Origin: Dirofilaria immitis
Lineage: Eukaryota; Nematoda; Chromadorea; Rhabditida; Onchocercidae
Length of the DNA: 64,000 nucleotides
Assembly: GCA_024305405.1 (NCBI GenBank)
Contig: JAKNDB010000109.1
Location: 6,386,001 to 6,450,000 of the forward strand
Direction: 5' to 3'
Shown here: one piece after another, positions 39,925-64,000 of the stretch
How the letters are laid out: the number at the start of each line of letters is the position of its first letter
Numbering within the stretch: position 1 is the first letter of the stretch
Notes under the pieces: model-generated
What the model was told of the DNA's origin: nothing
Databases searched by the model: none
Seen by the model: the letters and a program-made list of their open reading frames with translations, nothing else
Program-made: the position numbers and the translations under genes

Positions 39925-42900
39925 TTTTTAAATCTAGTGTTGACAATCAAGAACACCAGTTCGGCATAATCATTTAATTCTTCCTGCCATTGCTTTCTTC
40001 CTCGGATATAGAATTGTTTTATCGTAAGTTCAGAAACAGATTTACACAATTTTTGTATTCATTTATATCTTCAAAGAACAGAATCTTTCAATAAATCAGT
40101 CCTGAAATTCATTTCTAAATAAGCAAGCAATAGATTGCAAGAATCTATGACGTGTTTAAAGTCATTAAAACTTTGCTTGATAAATCTTTTGCTGAAATTA
40201 GTTAATTTAGCAGCGAATTTGCAAACCAAAATGTTCCTGATGTTTTCAATGAATACTGGAAAAATGATACAAAATCATTCGGTACTTCTAAATTGGACCG
40301 GATTCTTAGTATGCCAATTTGCAGATAATATATAAACCTACAATTAATTTATATTCGGCTTATACTAAAGAAAATTGAAGATAGCGTGATGCACTCTATA
40401 AACATTTAGAAGCAAATAATCAGTTCTACATGCCTTTTATCAGCTTCAAAATCTTTCCATTTAGCTTTTTTCACCCTGTGGTTTAAACACATGGATCTCT
40501 TCATATGTTGAGTATGCATGTCTCTTTTCAAGCAATTCAGGAGCGAATTTTATAAAAAGAATACCTCAGCTCATGAAAAGTTCGTAATTATTGTTGAAAT
40601 AATAGCTGGCTAACATTTTCAAATTCTGCACTTCCCATTTGATTAAAATGGGAAATGTTTCCTTTCCTCCTAGCTTTTGGTTTTGAGAAGTAAAATACTG
40701 ATCTTGGTCTTAAAACGATGAAAGTAGAAAAAATTGTTAACCAAGGATTATTCTGAAAGAATGATGTACCTGTCGATTTTAGCAAAAGTTTTTATTTACC
40801 CAAAAGCTTACGTCATCGTATTGATATGTAAGATAAAGCTGAGCATGTCAAACCACATCGAGTTGTGCTAAACGGTAATAGGTTAACAAAATTGGTAGTA
40901 TTTTTGTTTTCATTTATAATAAATTAACAATTTCATTTCAACTTGCATAGAGCAACATTACTTCACTTCTGCAGGATTCGTCAAATATGGAGGAAGTTAA
41001 TTAAATCCGATAAGCTCAAAAGCAAAATAAATAAATATCATTTTGATCCGCGCATTGAGACCATTTTATTCGTTTCAAGATAAAAGAAGCCTGCGATAAA
41101 CAATTCATATTGAAAGGAAAATTGATTAGTTGCTTAGATACATGAAAAAGAAAAAAAATCGACGAAAAGAAATTCCTGAATTGTACATTTATTTACTGGG
41201 TAGTATGGATTAAAAAACATGAAAATAATTAATTTAATCCAAATGTTTCTCTGTTTTTTCCTGCTAAATCGTTAGTGGACAATTTCCGGAAATAACTTTG
41301 TAGTTGTAGTATAAAATTCTGCAAATTTGAAAATAACGGAAAAAAATTAATGCGATAGTATTATTAATTTCGTGTGAAAGTTCAAAACCTTTATAATCAA
41401 GAAAGGGCCTGATGGAAATTTAATAAAGGGATTCCTTGAAAGATACAAATTCACGGAACATTCAGATTAGTAATGACAGTTATACGAAAATACTGTACTT
41501 AAAATAATTTGTCCAATTTCTAGCGTTATGCATTTATTATTCGTATCGATTGCATTATCAGAAAAACTGATAAGTAACAGTTATTGAATTTTCAAATTTA
41601 AATAGCCGATCATAGCAGCTTTAAAAAAATCACAACTGCTCTGTTTCATGTTTAGCTAATTTTATAGCAACATTCTGGATGCTCCTTGAAAATTTGAAAA
41701 CTCCTCAAGGAAATCGTTGAATGAAAATTTTTTGGAATGACTTGTGAAGAGAGGATTGCGGAGGTGAACAGAAATAGTCATCGCATCTGTGTCCATAAAT
41801 GATGGCCTAACTAAAAGCAGGCTTCGACGTCCCAAAGAAAGGGACTCTAATGAGGTGAAGCTTGAACTAGTCCCTTGAAGCCAACGCTCCGCCTTCTTCT
41901 TTTATCCAGCTCTTTCTTCTTTCCAGCGTGAATCTCATTCGTTGTTAAACTATTCTTTGTTCATACCATGGGATGCATACTACTACTGCTTGCTCACTTT
42001 TTAGGTACCCTTACCACTAGTGAGATGCTATTGCTGCTGCTGATGCTGCTGCTACTACTACTACTGCTGCTGCTGCTGCTACTGCTGCTGCTGCTGCTAC
42101 TACTACTGCTGCTGCTGCTACTGCTACTGAGAAAGAGTGAAATACCATTGACATGAACGCTAGAAGATTGAAAGAAATACGCTAAAATGCGGCATTTAAT
42201 TCACACCCTTGTTGTTTTTCATTTGATGAAAAGGGAACTAATTTCGGCTCTTGCTTTGAAAACTTCTTTGTCTTCACGGTAAAAATTATTCACACCTGCA
42301 CATTTCTTTCTGGGTATCACTTATGGAAAGAGAGGTAAGAGATAGTACGACTATTGTCATGACTCAGGTGTGACCTGAACATTTCCGAGGACATTATTTC
42401 TTTAGCCTAAAGTAAGAAAATTCGAAGCACGTAAAGGAGAAAAAGTAACGGTCGGAATGAAGAGGAGGAGGGAAGAGGAAAATCTGTGCGCAGCAAGCGC
42501 AAGAAGTAGCAAACAGCAACGAAGATTAAGAAAATAAACGGCCTCAGTGATGATGTATCCCTCCTTTTGGCTATTCCAATTCAATTATTCCATTCGATTC
42601 AACAGCATTTTAAAATGCTTCTTCTATGCAAAGTTGTTTATCACTTAAAAAAATCGTTTGTTATCGCTGTTTAAGAACGTCCACCAGTTTTTAACTAACG
42701 ATCCCAGTTACTTAAACCTTCCCCATTCCTTTTATTTGACTAAATTTCAGAAAACATGTTAATATAAGCCGGATTTCACTTTAACACACTACGAAATTCT
42801 AGTCCCAACTTCTAATACGCTATACATGCTGACTGTACTATCAATCTGTGAACTTAACATTAAATCTTCTGATCAAAATCAAAAAAAGTACGCAAGCAAC

Positions 42901-43406
42901 ACTCCAAAATTCTCCTGTCTTTCTTCATCAGACTCTTCGAATAATAATTATTCGATCAAAGTCTTTTCATCATAGTAAACAAACATCATATTTCGATACA
43001 CAATTTTGTTTCATTGATTTCTTTACATTATATTTCACGGCTAAATTTTTATTAAACTCTTGACCACATCTGACACCCTTTCTATGAGCACAAACTATAT
43101 GTTCAGTATATGCTGATGTAATGAACATGGTTACAAGGTTGTTTAAATCTTTAAATATCGTCAGGAATCGTGAATTTTTTGTCGATTAACAGCCTTGAGA
43201 GAGAAAAAACACGTGTACGTTTATATATATATCATAGACGGTCAAGCGATAGAATTCCTCACACGCACAGATAATAATTTGGTATTAATATGAAAGGAAC
43301 TGTTCATATACGAAATATATATATGATCCAAAGTTCAAAAGATTTACATAAAAACTGTAAAATGACGGGGAAAGATATCATAATGAAGGAACAACAACGA
43401 AGGACT
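39925..43406. other. Intergenic region upstream of the choline transporter
   Basis: It lies between the hydrolase 3' end and the choline transporter start, so it should contain the cho-1 promoter. No conserved exon was recognised. The part 41745-42000 is less AT-rich and precedes the triplet repeat at 42027-42129. An in-frame readthrough of the hydrolase last exon to 43304 is possible if the base count at 43418-43424 is right. Confidence 0.5.
42027..42129. repeat. CTG/CTA trinucleotide microsatellite
   Basis: About 34 imperfect triplets, mostly CTG interrupted by blocks of CTA. On the plus strand it translates to a leucine run inside a 62-codon frame; this is a by-product of the repeat, not a gene. 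Confidence 0.9.
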
Positions 43407-45424
43407 CTATAGTTTCGAAAAAAATTCAAACAAGCTGATTGGAATGCAACTGGATTGCTGAGATAACAAGCATGACCTGCCAAAGGTATTCTCAAGAGCC
43501 TGAAAGAAAAACTGAAGCAAAATGCTTACATCTGTTGGGAGGAAATTGAAATTACAAAGACAAATAGGCATAACTCTAAAAATGTTCTTCATTTCAAATG
43601 ATTATCGAAATTCTGGCACTCATCATTTGGATTTCAAGTCAAAAAACTTATTTCTAAGTCCTGTTTCGATGGAAATATAGTGAATATGAAGGAAAAGAGG
43701 ATGAGCCAAAAACGCAAATTTAAAAAAACTGAAAATTTACCTAGAGTTGGATAATCTACTTAGATTGGATGCAGCACTGGGTCCTAGACTGGTGTCATTT
43801 TCACCCCACATCACCAGTACTGGTGTCCTGATACTTCCAGGGGCTGCTGGTATCACATTTGTGTTTGATAATGCAACTGCAATAACGCAAATTATTCGAC
43901 TTGTTCCAAGCAGTGGGACAATATATTGTCCGGCCATACTATGCCCAATAACTATGACCTGCAATAACAAAAAAAATCAACCTGACAAGCAAACTTAATT
44001 TATTAACGAGAAAATTTAACTGGATTTGACGAAACTCAACAAACATTTTTGAATCAAAATATCCTTTTCTCCTTTTTCTCAAGAAAAGAAATTACAGTTT
44101 CAAGTTCAAGGGCATGCATAACTAGGGGATTATTTCGGCTTTTTCGGAATCCGGCACTGTAGGTCCACCAGTTTTTCCACAACCAGGCATATCAAACGCC
44201 AAGCATCTATATCCAGCAGCAGAAAAAAATCTGGAAGAGAATTACACAGTTCTGTTAATCTATACTGAACTCATTCATAAAACTGAATGGCTTTCAAGAA
44301 GCTTGATACCCTCATATAGAAATACCAAATGTAAAACTCATCAAGAATCCAATATCTCAGAACAACCTGCATCGTGGAATTTTCTAGCCACGTCGATGAT
44401 GAAAATGACTGCCCATGAATTAACAGAATTGTTCCTTTATAAGCAATTTCCCGAGGAGGAACCGTTTCCCGAAAAAATATTTCGTATCTCTGGAAAAAAT
44501 ATTTCTAGGAAACATGAAACTAGGATTAGACAATGAAGAAAAAGTGGATTAAAAAATGAAGGGAATAAGAAATACTTTTTTAGATGTAAAGTTCTAAAAA
44601 AATGAAAAAATAAAAATAAAAAGTAGTTCATGATGTCATTTACCTCACGACTGCAGCTTTTAATTCCTTAAAAACTCGCGGAAAGAATCAAGGAACCCAC
44701 AAACTCTAGGGTCGACCATCAACACACTTCACATTACGTTAACCAGACAAAAAGCATTTCGTGTTATAACGGCATCATATATATGAACAGGGAGATTTTT
44801 ATAGACTTTTTCCCGAGTTAGTTAATCTCAAGAACCCATCGAATTTGAAATATTCAAAGCAACACAAAATCGCTTTGCAAACAACTTCAAAGATAAATGA
44901 TTTTTAATCGATCACTTCTTCGTTTTCGCTGATTAAGATTTCAAAGATGCTTGGAAATGAAAGAAAATGCTATTTGAACAAAGACATGTAAGCATGCTCA
45001 GATTCCCACTTTACCTTTTATTTCATCATACTTCCACCTAAACTGAAACAACCATGCCAATCTGTAAACCTAGCTTTCGCTAATGTCAAAATTGTTGAGA
45101 AAGCAATCCGGCACTCCCAAATTTGCAAGACACAGCTAGAATGGACTATTTCCATTACATTCGTTAAATTTCAGTTTATTGACATACAATCATTTTAAGG
45201 GTTATCTTTATTAGTGATCACGTCTTATCAGGATTTTAGCGACCAATAAGTGACAGATACAATGTCTTCAGACTTGGAGATTCTAAAATATAAGCATAGG
45301 AACTTACTCCAGCAAGAAAATTTCCTTCAGTTGGTCTGACTGCCTTCGAACACCACAATATTCTCTCCGGAATCGGCTTTCGGAAGTCAGCTGATCGTAC
45401 GGTAGGGAGTGTATAAGTATTCAT
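43407..45424 (-). CDS. ABHD14-type alpha/beta hydrolase
   Basis: Serine hydrolase fold related to human ABHD14A/B, of which ABHD14B has been reported as a lysine deacetylase; the substrate here is unknown. Exons, 5' to 3': 45308-45424, 44367-44489, 44096-44230, 43741-43958, 43407-43499. Matching segments run in order: YEIFFRETVPP, ILLIHGQSFSSSTW, SAAGYRCLAFDMPGCGKTGG, LVMHALELET, VIVIGHSMAGQYIVPLL, TPVLVMWGENDTSLG, LAGHACYLSNP. The triad is therefore Ser (GHSMAG), Asp (GENDTS) and His (AGH). Frame corrections: one G missing at 44125-44128 and one A too many at 44223-44229. The terminus depends on the A7 run at 43418-43424: as written the frame runs to 43304, but with one more base it stops at 43407, the family's usual end. 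Confidence 0.85.
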
Positions 45425-46255
45425 AAACTAAGTTTAAGAATAATTCATATGCTTTAACGTTTATGAAATTATTCTCAAAACTTAGTTTAGATATTTATAT
45501 ACACTTTATAGATCAAATGAATCAAACTCTCTCTAATTGATAATTTAGTGAAAATGAATTGGAAAAAGCTTTCAATAAGGTTAGGAATGAACCAATACCA
45601 TCAAGACAATATTGCGTGCTACTACATATTATAAACAGCTGCAGGCTATACATTCGTGGTCATCCTTTTATTTAATAACTTCTTCAATGAGATCCAGAAT
45701 TAAGCAACACAGATAGAAGCAAAACACTTAACCAAATAAAAATCATCGGAAAAGCATACCGTGGCAGTAGCCTCCTACCAGTAAGATTTTAAAAGATCTA
45801 GTGAAACGGAAGTACAAACTGAATGCTACTATGTGTTTGGAGGTTCTTTAACCATTCGTTAACGAAAAATCGCAGAGGTATTCCGATGAAAGGTATAATG
45901 ATAGAATTTCTACAAATATCTCATTAAGTAAAATAATTTTTATCTCCCTGAAAATCCGACAAATCCTGACGCAATTCCAAGTAATTATAAACTCCACATG
46001 AGGGATTTGCTTACATAGTACAATGTATTTCTGTATGTAATTTATTACAGTTCAAAAGACTGAATTTGTTTACTAGAAAATAATAGAAATGAAGCAATAA
46101 TGAGTAAATTCAATCTTCGCCAAATTTTTGTCTTGAATCTCTAACCAATCATTTAAATTCTAAAATCTAAGGCTTATTACAGTAAACCAAAACAAAAAGT
46201 ATGTATTGAAAAGCGGTCCACATTATTTCAAGAAAGAGTGTAAAGAAATTAATTA
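45425..46255. other. Short intergenic gap between hydrolase and mS25 genes
   Basis: No coding exon or repeat recognised. Both neighbours are on the minus strand, so this is 3' flank of the ribosomal protein gene and 5' flank of the hydrolase. A minus-strand acceptor-like cttaaacttag ends three bases before the hydrolase ATG. Confidence 0.5.
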
Positions 46256-47194
46256 CTAGATATTATGATTCCATCGCCACTTCCCTTTCATATAATCAGG
46301 CGCATAAAGCAGAGAGGTACATGGATGCTGGCCTTGCACTTCACAAATGCATTCCCTCTTACATTTCCTGCCAAACAACGCTTGGTCAGTCCTCAATATT
46401 TTTCCCAAACGTTCTCGCCTCAATGAAACTTTCGTTTTACCTAGCGTTGTTCGAAATATTTCCTCAATTTCTTGTCGGTTTTTGCCTTCTAAATCGAACA
46501 GCACCTCACGGCCATCATCTGCAATTCTCCATTTCACTAACAAATCAAAGGAAATTTTGATGTGATTTCTTTCTTAATCTCTCGATTCATTCAAAATTGT
46601 CAAAAACAAAGAAAGAACATTTAAACTGTATAACGTATAATCATAGGGCAGCACCAATGCATGTAATAATAAGTAATTATAGAACAAAAAAAAGGAAAAA
46701 TGGACACCCTTTCAATCAAAGTAGTAGTATGTAATGCTATTTACAGCAAACTGTGTTCAGAAAATGAAGGCCAAAAATAATCACTAAAATTTTTAAATCT
46801 AACCTAAAAAGCCTTCCCAAAGGGTACAACGCTGATGTTTGTAAACCGCACCAGCTGAACGTAAGGATTGTTGTATTGAAGCTGAGCCCAGTGCCAAAAA
46901 ACAAAATCTATAACACCCTTATGTCGTCTATCATCCAGTGGAAATTGTTTATAACCAATGGCAAATATCTAAAAAATACATAAACAGGCGAAATAATTGA
47001 CGTTAATCTGAAATGATGGAAATCGTTCATGAATTTCTTTTTTCGGACATATAAACCTTTTAATTATATAAATTAAATATATAATTGGACAGAAAGAAAA
47101 AACCAACCTTTACGCGATCCCTGAACTGTATTGTACCTTGTTGAAGATAGAGATAAGTACGCCTTAATGGTACTGTGCCAAGTTTAAATGACAT
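46256..47194 (-). CDS. mrps-25: Mitochondrial ribosomal protein S25 (mS25)
   Basis: Small-subunit protein of the mitochondrial ribosome. Exons, 5' to 3': 47108-47194, 46804-46968, 46256-46536 (TAG). The start MSFKLGTVPLRRTYLYLQQG aligns with the N-terminus of human MRPS25, which fixes the ATG at 47192-47194 although the frame is open further upstream. The thioredoxin-like core (FVFWHWAQLQYNNPYVQLVRF) and the cysteine-bearing C-terminus (KCKRECICEVQGQHPC) are conserved; these cysteines may bind metal or form a cluster site as proposed for the family. The A5 run at 46806-46810 lacks one base: without it exon 2 ends in a stop exactly at the splice junction. Corrected length is 177 residues against 173 in human. 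Confidence 0.93.
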
Positions 47195-47822
47195 CAGAAG
47201 AGACAATCCGCCTTTAGCAATAGTCCAGAAATTACTCGCAAACGTTCGGACGGCACGCCTGATTTGAATTGCATTTAACATATAGCAAATTTTTCTCAGT
47301 AACACAAAAACTTTTGCTTCTATTCTACTTAAAATTACACCACATGCTATTCAGTGTTAATCAGTCAGATTACGGAATTTACTTATTTCAATTTCTCCCA
47401 TAAAAATACCAAAAACTAAGGAATACTTTCTTATTCGGTAGCATTAAATTATATCAGTTGCAAACAGCTTTTTAAAATATCCGCACAAACAAATCGAAAA
47501 ACAATCTGTAAAATAGATGAAAACGATGAAAGATTTCTTTCCATTTTCTGTAATAAATACTAGAAAATCTTTCATAAATTTTGACCAAGATATCTCACGA
47601 AGAATGAAAGCGTCTAAACAACATCAAATTCATATATATTTCCGAAATTTTAACCGAATTAACAAGAAATACACTATTTATGTTAAATATAACAAATTAA
47701 TGATTAGACCATAGATAATGATCACAGAACTAAATCTAAGAGAATTCAACTGCGCCATGATTAGGGAAAAATTAGGTTGTCACTAATATTTCACAAATGC
47801 AAAATTGGAAGCGTAATTATGT
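47195..47822. other. Spacer between mS25 and AIMP2 genes
   Basis: 628 bases with no coding potential recognised. It lies between the AIMP2 stop and the mS25 start on the same strand, a distance compatible with either separate promoters or a nematode operon. Confidence 0.5.
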
Positions 47823-49482
47823 CTACTGGAACAGTTCATCCATACGTCGTAACCATAACTCAATATTATTTGCATAATAAGATTGTTTCATAACAGAATA
47901 TGCGAGGACATCAGCCAGTGTTGCAGCGACATTTGGAACCAGATAATTGTGATTACTTAAAGCCATACTCATTCGACGACATAAACTATCCTCATTATTT
48001 CTATTTGAGAGCACATCATTTATTAACAACAACCAATAATCTATATGAGTACAGATATCTGGATAATCCGGAGTTGTTGGATATAGTGAGGTCAATACAC
48101 CAAGTAATTTCCAAACTGAGATATGCCCTGACAGTTTTGTGCCATTTACTTCTGCAACTAAGCTTTTGCCTGCAAGAAAAACATTAATACATAAACAACA
48201 AAATCAAACTAAAACAGACCAATTATAGATTTATCTAAATTTCACATTGAAAAAAAAATACATTGTCACTATAAGCATGAAATAACGTATCATTTTTGAA
48301 AACTGAAAGGTTCAGATTAAAAATTCCCAATTTGCTTCCTTATTTAGTCGAAAAACATCCACACGGAAAAATTGCAGAAAAATGATATTTTGAAAAAAAA
48401 AAACTGCTTCAACAAATACGTTTCTCTGCTAGAAGGTAATTTCCACTCTCAATATAAACAAAAAAAGAAAAACAAGTTTCCATTTCTTCAAATGCATGCC
48501 AGATGCTTGATACAAATATGAAATGAGGCCCAGCATTTCAAATACTACGCTGCATCATATAGTGGTGACATTATTGATATGTTTATGCAAATAAGAAATC
48601 AAAAAGTTACGACTGCTAGATGCTTGCAGCTTAACAGTACATATTGGTGTATTGATCCCATCATTTAATCCTTCAAACAATATAGAAGCTCGGACACCAA
48701 TTCTCGCTAAATTTTTCAACCAAAGTTCCTCAGTATAGCCAAAAAAAGTGTGATCATATTCACGGGATATTCTACAGCTTCGAAAACAGATAATGCTGCA
48801 GGATAATATAAATCCATCTCTTGCACTGATAAAATACTGACTTTATTCTGGAAACTAAATCGTATGAATTCTTCAAATCTTTGTTTTGATGACCACAAAT
48901 ATGAAAATATAACTGCGGAATTGTAAACGACAAGGTATTACTGAATTTAACTATAAATTTGGAATAGATTGTGATTAAACTTGAAGATGTTTCACCTTTC
49001 TAAATGTAAACTGCTGCTGCTGAACATTGCGGAGCATGTTTGGTTCTGTGAATGTTGCCTTAATTTTTACTGATGAAAAACTGCTTACTAATGCCTTATT
49101 CAAATGATCAATAAATGCTGTAAGCTCTTCAATGAGTTCCAGTTGATGTGCATTGATAATTTCCTTCAAACTTTCGCCAATAGCAGATTTGACACTACTT
49201 GTAATATTTCCCATGGATTCTGTAAATACGATTGGTGAACAGAATTCTAAAATACAGCAAATGAATTTTGGATATTCCATTACGTTATACGTCAGCTGAA
49301 CAATCACCAAGTAGGATAGCACGACGTGAGAAATTCAAAATGACAAATAATGTTTCTGGAATTTGTATGTATAACGCACCACTATTTTGATCATAATAAC
49401 TCTTTACTGAATACATCACATTCGGCGGACAAATATCTTCGTAGAAATTCAGGTACGGTTTGACAGTATATACCCGTTGCAT
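47823..49482 (-). CDS. AIMP2-like scaffold of the multi-tRNA-synthetase complex
   Basis: Non-catalytic scaffold (p38/AIMP2) that ties lysyl-tRNA synthetase and other synthetases together. Exons, 5' to 3': 49380-49482, 48996-49219, 48611-48912, 47823-48169 (TAG). The N-terminus VYTVKPY...CPPNVMYSVKS matches the two short lysyl-tRNA-synthetase-binding motifs of human AIMP2. A helical, leucine-rich segment follows (IGESLKEIINAHQLELIEEL). The C-terminal glutathione-transferase-like domain ends SMALSNHNYLVPNVAATLAD and VLAYSVMKQ, aligned with human AIMP2. Two one-base deficits, in the A4 run at 48904-48907 and at 48763, bring exon 3 into phase; corrected length is 325 residues against 320 in human. 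The middle part of exon 3 is poorly conserved, so its frame is the least certain. Confidence 0.8.
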
Positions 49483-49500
49483 TGTTCTCGTAAAGACGAC

Positions 49501-49503
49501 CTG
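49501..49503 (-). promoter_or_regulatory. Candidate trans-splice acceptor of the AIMP2 gene
   Basis: The minus strand reads gatttcag here, 18 bases before the ATG, with no recognised upstream exon. Spliced-leader addition is the likely use. Confidence 0.35.
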
Positions 49504-50100
49504 AAATCAACCTCTGTTCTAAAACACCAATAGAATGTAACAAAAACAAATGCAACAGTCTCCCAATCCAATAAAGCAGAAACAGTGACCATCAAACTCC
49601 TCAGCACTCTCTAGCCATACCATTGTCACTGCCCACATGTCATCACTTCTAAATCATCTCTTCGCTTTTGCAGCTTTTCCAAATTTTTGAATCCTCAAAG
49701 TTCATATGCACTTTTTTTGAGATTTGTGCCTTTCTTATTTGTGTGACGAATTTGACAAGACTAACCGTCACTCATAATGATTAGATATAAGAAGGCTTGA
49801 AAAGATCGGAAGATAAATGTAGTGCAGCCCAGAATTCTGTGAACTCGACCTGCGGCCCTTTAGAAAGTCGCCCGGTATCCCCCATGCCTCCCAATCACTC
49901 AGTCACCTCTTTTCCGTTTTCCTCTCCTTTTTTTTGCCTATGCATCTATTCGTCTTCATCGATATGAATAGTGCTCGGGGAATAAATTTTGCTTTCTGTG
50001 CTGTCATTTGAGACTATTTCACTAGTTATATCTATCTCTTCTCAGAAACTGCGTGGTACCTTCTAAAATGGAGATCTGTTTCTTTGCTGCTGAGTACTGT

Positions 50101-50155
50101 ACATCAGATTTTCAAAACATCTGATTTTCAAACTTACATCAGATTTTCAAAACAT
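50101..50155. repeat. Direct repeat of a 20-bp unit with a partial middle copy
   Basis: The unit acatcagattttcaaaacat occurs at 50101-50120 and exactly again at 50136-50155; a shortened copy, ctgattttcaaac, lies between them. Confidence 0.85.
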
Positions 50156-50816
50156 TGTACAGAATGCATCACAAAGCTTGCAAGCATTGCCCGTTACAAA
50201 TCGACTGTGCCTTGACCCTCTTCCATGTCAGCATGTAAATAAATGTGTTAAATAAATGTTTATATATAGTGGACACCACTGTTTCCTTGTTCATACATCA
50301 CATATGAGTCTTGTTGTAAAATAAGTTTTGGAAATACTACAAATAACTCAATTAAGGATAGTTCCTTTTCTGGTCATATTATCAAACAAGCTTCACTTAC
50401 ACTTCATTGCCTAGATGAATATGTATTTTAAATGAGTCGTAGCATACTTTAGAGGGTTATTTACCTCGCAGGACAATCATGTTCGAATCGCTACATTATT
50501 TTCCTAGCAAAATTTGTATTTGTTATTTCTGAGGAGAATTAAAGAGTGGAAAATATTTTAAGAATTGCTCTCTAAACGCATTTCTTGGGCAAGAAAAACA
50601 AGACATACGCAGCTATCTGATATATCAAATAACCAATATCGAGTTTCGTGTGTCACTATGTTTTTGCTTACCTTGTGAATTTTACAATTTGTTCTTCTGC
50701 GAGACAGATTTCAATCGTGGATGTGGTCCATTGGCCATTTTATTGCAGCATTTCTTTGAGGTGTTACATTTAATTAGCTTATCAGCACCATGTTTATTCA
50801 GAGACAGTACTTCTAA

Positions 50817-50915
50817 ACGTTTCTGTTTTCAAGATAAAATCAATGCAAGAACGTTTCTGTTCTAGATAAAACCACTACAATAGCGTTTCTGTTTTCAAAA
50901 TAAAACCATTAAAAG
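50817..50915. repeat. Three diverged tandem copies of a 33-bp unit
   Basis: Copies start at 50817, 50851 and about 50883; each begins rcgtttctgtt and contains agataaaa or aaataaaa. Divergence of a few bases per copy suggests an old local expansion. Confidence 0.75.
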
Positions 50916-51346
50916 AAAAATCTGTACAAAGCAGCAAGTGAAAAAATAAAAGGACACTTTAAATATAATTATAATATTTTTATATGTCTCCTCACCCAAG
51001 TTTTTATACATCGTCTTCGAAATTTTCGATGAAGAAGTTATTTGAAAATGCTTAATGCGACTTATCATAGAAGAGATTCACTGAAGCCATCCCAAATTTT
51101 CATTTAAAAATGAGGGAAAAATTCTGAATAACAACGAAATGAATGAGGCCTGTAGTAACAATCACTAAATTTTGCAATCCAAAAATAAGAGAAGGCACAC
51201 TACCCTGAACAAATCATCTTCCATTAGCCTTCATTAAAACTTTAAAGAGCGACCACAATCATTCGAGCTGCTTATTTTTAGAAACTAATTAAAAGAAAAA
51301 GAGAAAATTAGAAGAGAATATTTCAGATGAAAGCACTATTCCAGAA

Positions 51347-63607
<12,261 letters not shown>

Positions 63608-64000
63608 CTAGAAGAAGTTCTTTCAGAATTTCATTTTTCAGAAGAAGTTCTTTCAGAACTTCTTCCAGACTAAGCAAATGTTTTAATAAAAATATTCCAA
63701 ACTTCTGGTTCCCTTCAGTATACATCAGTCACCTCATAGAGAACCGACGGATAATGGAGATTTCTTTTGTGTGCTTTTTTCATCGCCACTTTTTTTAATT
63801 CTGAATTTCGTAAGCGAAAAACGATCAGCTTTCAGCACTCATTTGGTGGAGGACTCTACAGCATATAATTCTGAGAACTTCGATTTCTTTTTCAATAGGG
63901 TGTAAAATTAGCAATTATTTTCAAATAATTGTAAATAAAATGTTAGCGAGAGGATCCTCGGATTATAAACGCAGAATGCGATAAACTAACTAGGCACTCC
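63608..64000 (-). other. egl-19: Calcium channel intron reaching the window edge
   Basis: Upstream of the acceptor at 63608 no further coding exon could be recognised before position 64000, so domain I S1-S4 must be encoded outside the window. A short duplication lies next to the acceptor. Confidence 0.6.
63611..63658. repeat. Direct duplication beside a splice acceptor
   Basis: The 18-base word gaagaagttctttcagaa occurs at 63611-63628 and again at 63641-63658, a 30-base step. On the minus strand it supplies the pyrimidine-rich stretch just before the acceptor of exon 63472-63607. Confidence 0.85.

Larger units (their letters stand above)
49483..51346. other. Intergenic region between AIMP2 and calcium channel genes
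   Basis: No conserved exon was recognised on either strand. The part 49820-49930 is markedly richer in G and C than its surroundings but has no clear open frame. It holds two small repeat clusters, at 50101-50155 and 50817-50915. The 3' UTR of the channel should lie just below 51347. Confidence 0.5.

Noticed and set aside
41968..42156. Plus-strand 62-codon frame with a long leucine run
   Set aside because: It is the translation of the CTG/CTA microsatellite; no splice sites or conserved flanks support a gene.
50435..50500. Possible tRNA around a GTTCGAATC box B-like word
   Set aside because: The flanking bases do not form T-arm or acceptor stems, so the cloverleaf fails.

Overview
This is nuclear DNA from a nematode. 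The coding regions are split into many short exons by AT-rich introns with the worm-style 'ttttcag' 3' splice site. Several first exons sit just behind a strong acceptor, as expected for spliced-leader trans-splicing, and every identifiable protein has a clear nematode or animal counterpart. The base composition is strongly AT-rich. A parasitic clade III (spirurid or filarial-like) worm would fit, but the species cannot be fixed from the sequence. There is no sign of bacterial genes, a CRISPR array or a complete mobile element.

Layout. Positions 1-11167 are gene-poor, apart from one unexplained open frame of 163 codons from its ATG (8563-9081, +). A KIF21-type kinesin-4 (klp-12 like, -) fills 11168-17520. 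An iodotyrosine deiodinase (sup-18 like, -) lies at 21605-24138. After a 5 kb gap, cysteine string protein (dnj-14 like, +) lies at 29286-30593. The high-affinity choline transporter (cho-1, -) spans 33046-39924 and has a 3.3 kb first intron. Three small housekeeping genes follow on the minus strand: an ABHD14-type hydrolase (43407-45424), mitochondrial ribosomal protein S25 (46256-47194) and the tRNA-synthetase-complex scaffold AIMP2 (47823-49482). From 51347 to the window end the minus strand carries the L-type calcium channel alpha-1 subunit egl-19 (CaV1). Its exons for domain I S1-S4 and the N-terminus lie beyond position 64000.

How the genes relate. Five of the eight recognised genes act at neurons or muscle: axonal kinesin-4, a regulator of a muscle K+ channel, the synaptic-vesicle chaperone CSP, choline re-uptake for acetylcholine synthesis, and the muscle/neuronal L-type calcium channel. 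The other three serve translation or general metabolism and are co-oriented.

Main caution. Exon by exon, nearly every conserved gene needs single-base corrections, almost always one missing base in a short homopolymer. About twenty such sites were located. They occur in different unrelated genes at conserved motifs, so they look like sequencing or assembly errors and not gene decay. Any automatic gene model here will be broken at those points.

No convincing undescribed system was found. The best leads are the orphan ORF, a short tandem array carrying an AP-1-like motif in every unit, and conserved drug- and partner-binding features of the channel and the deiodinase.
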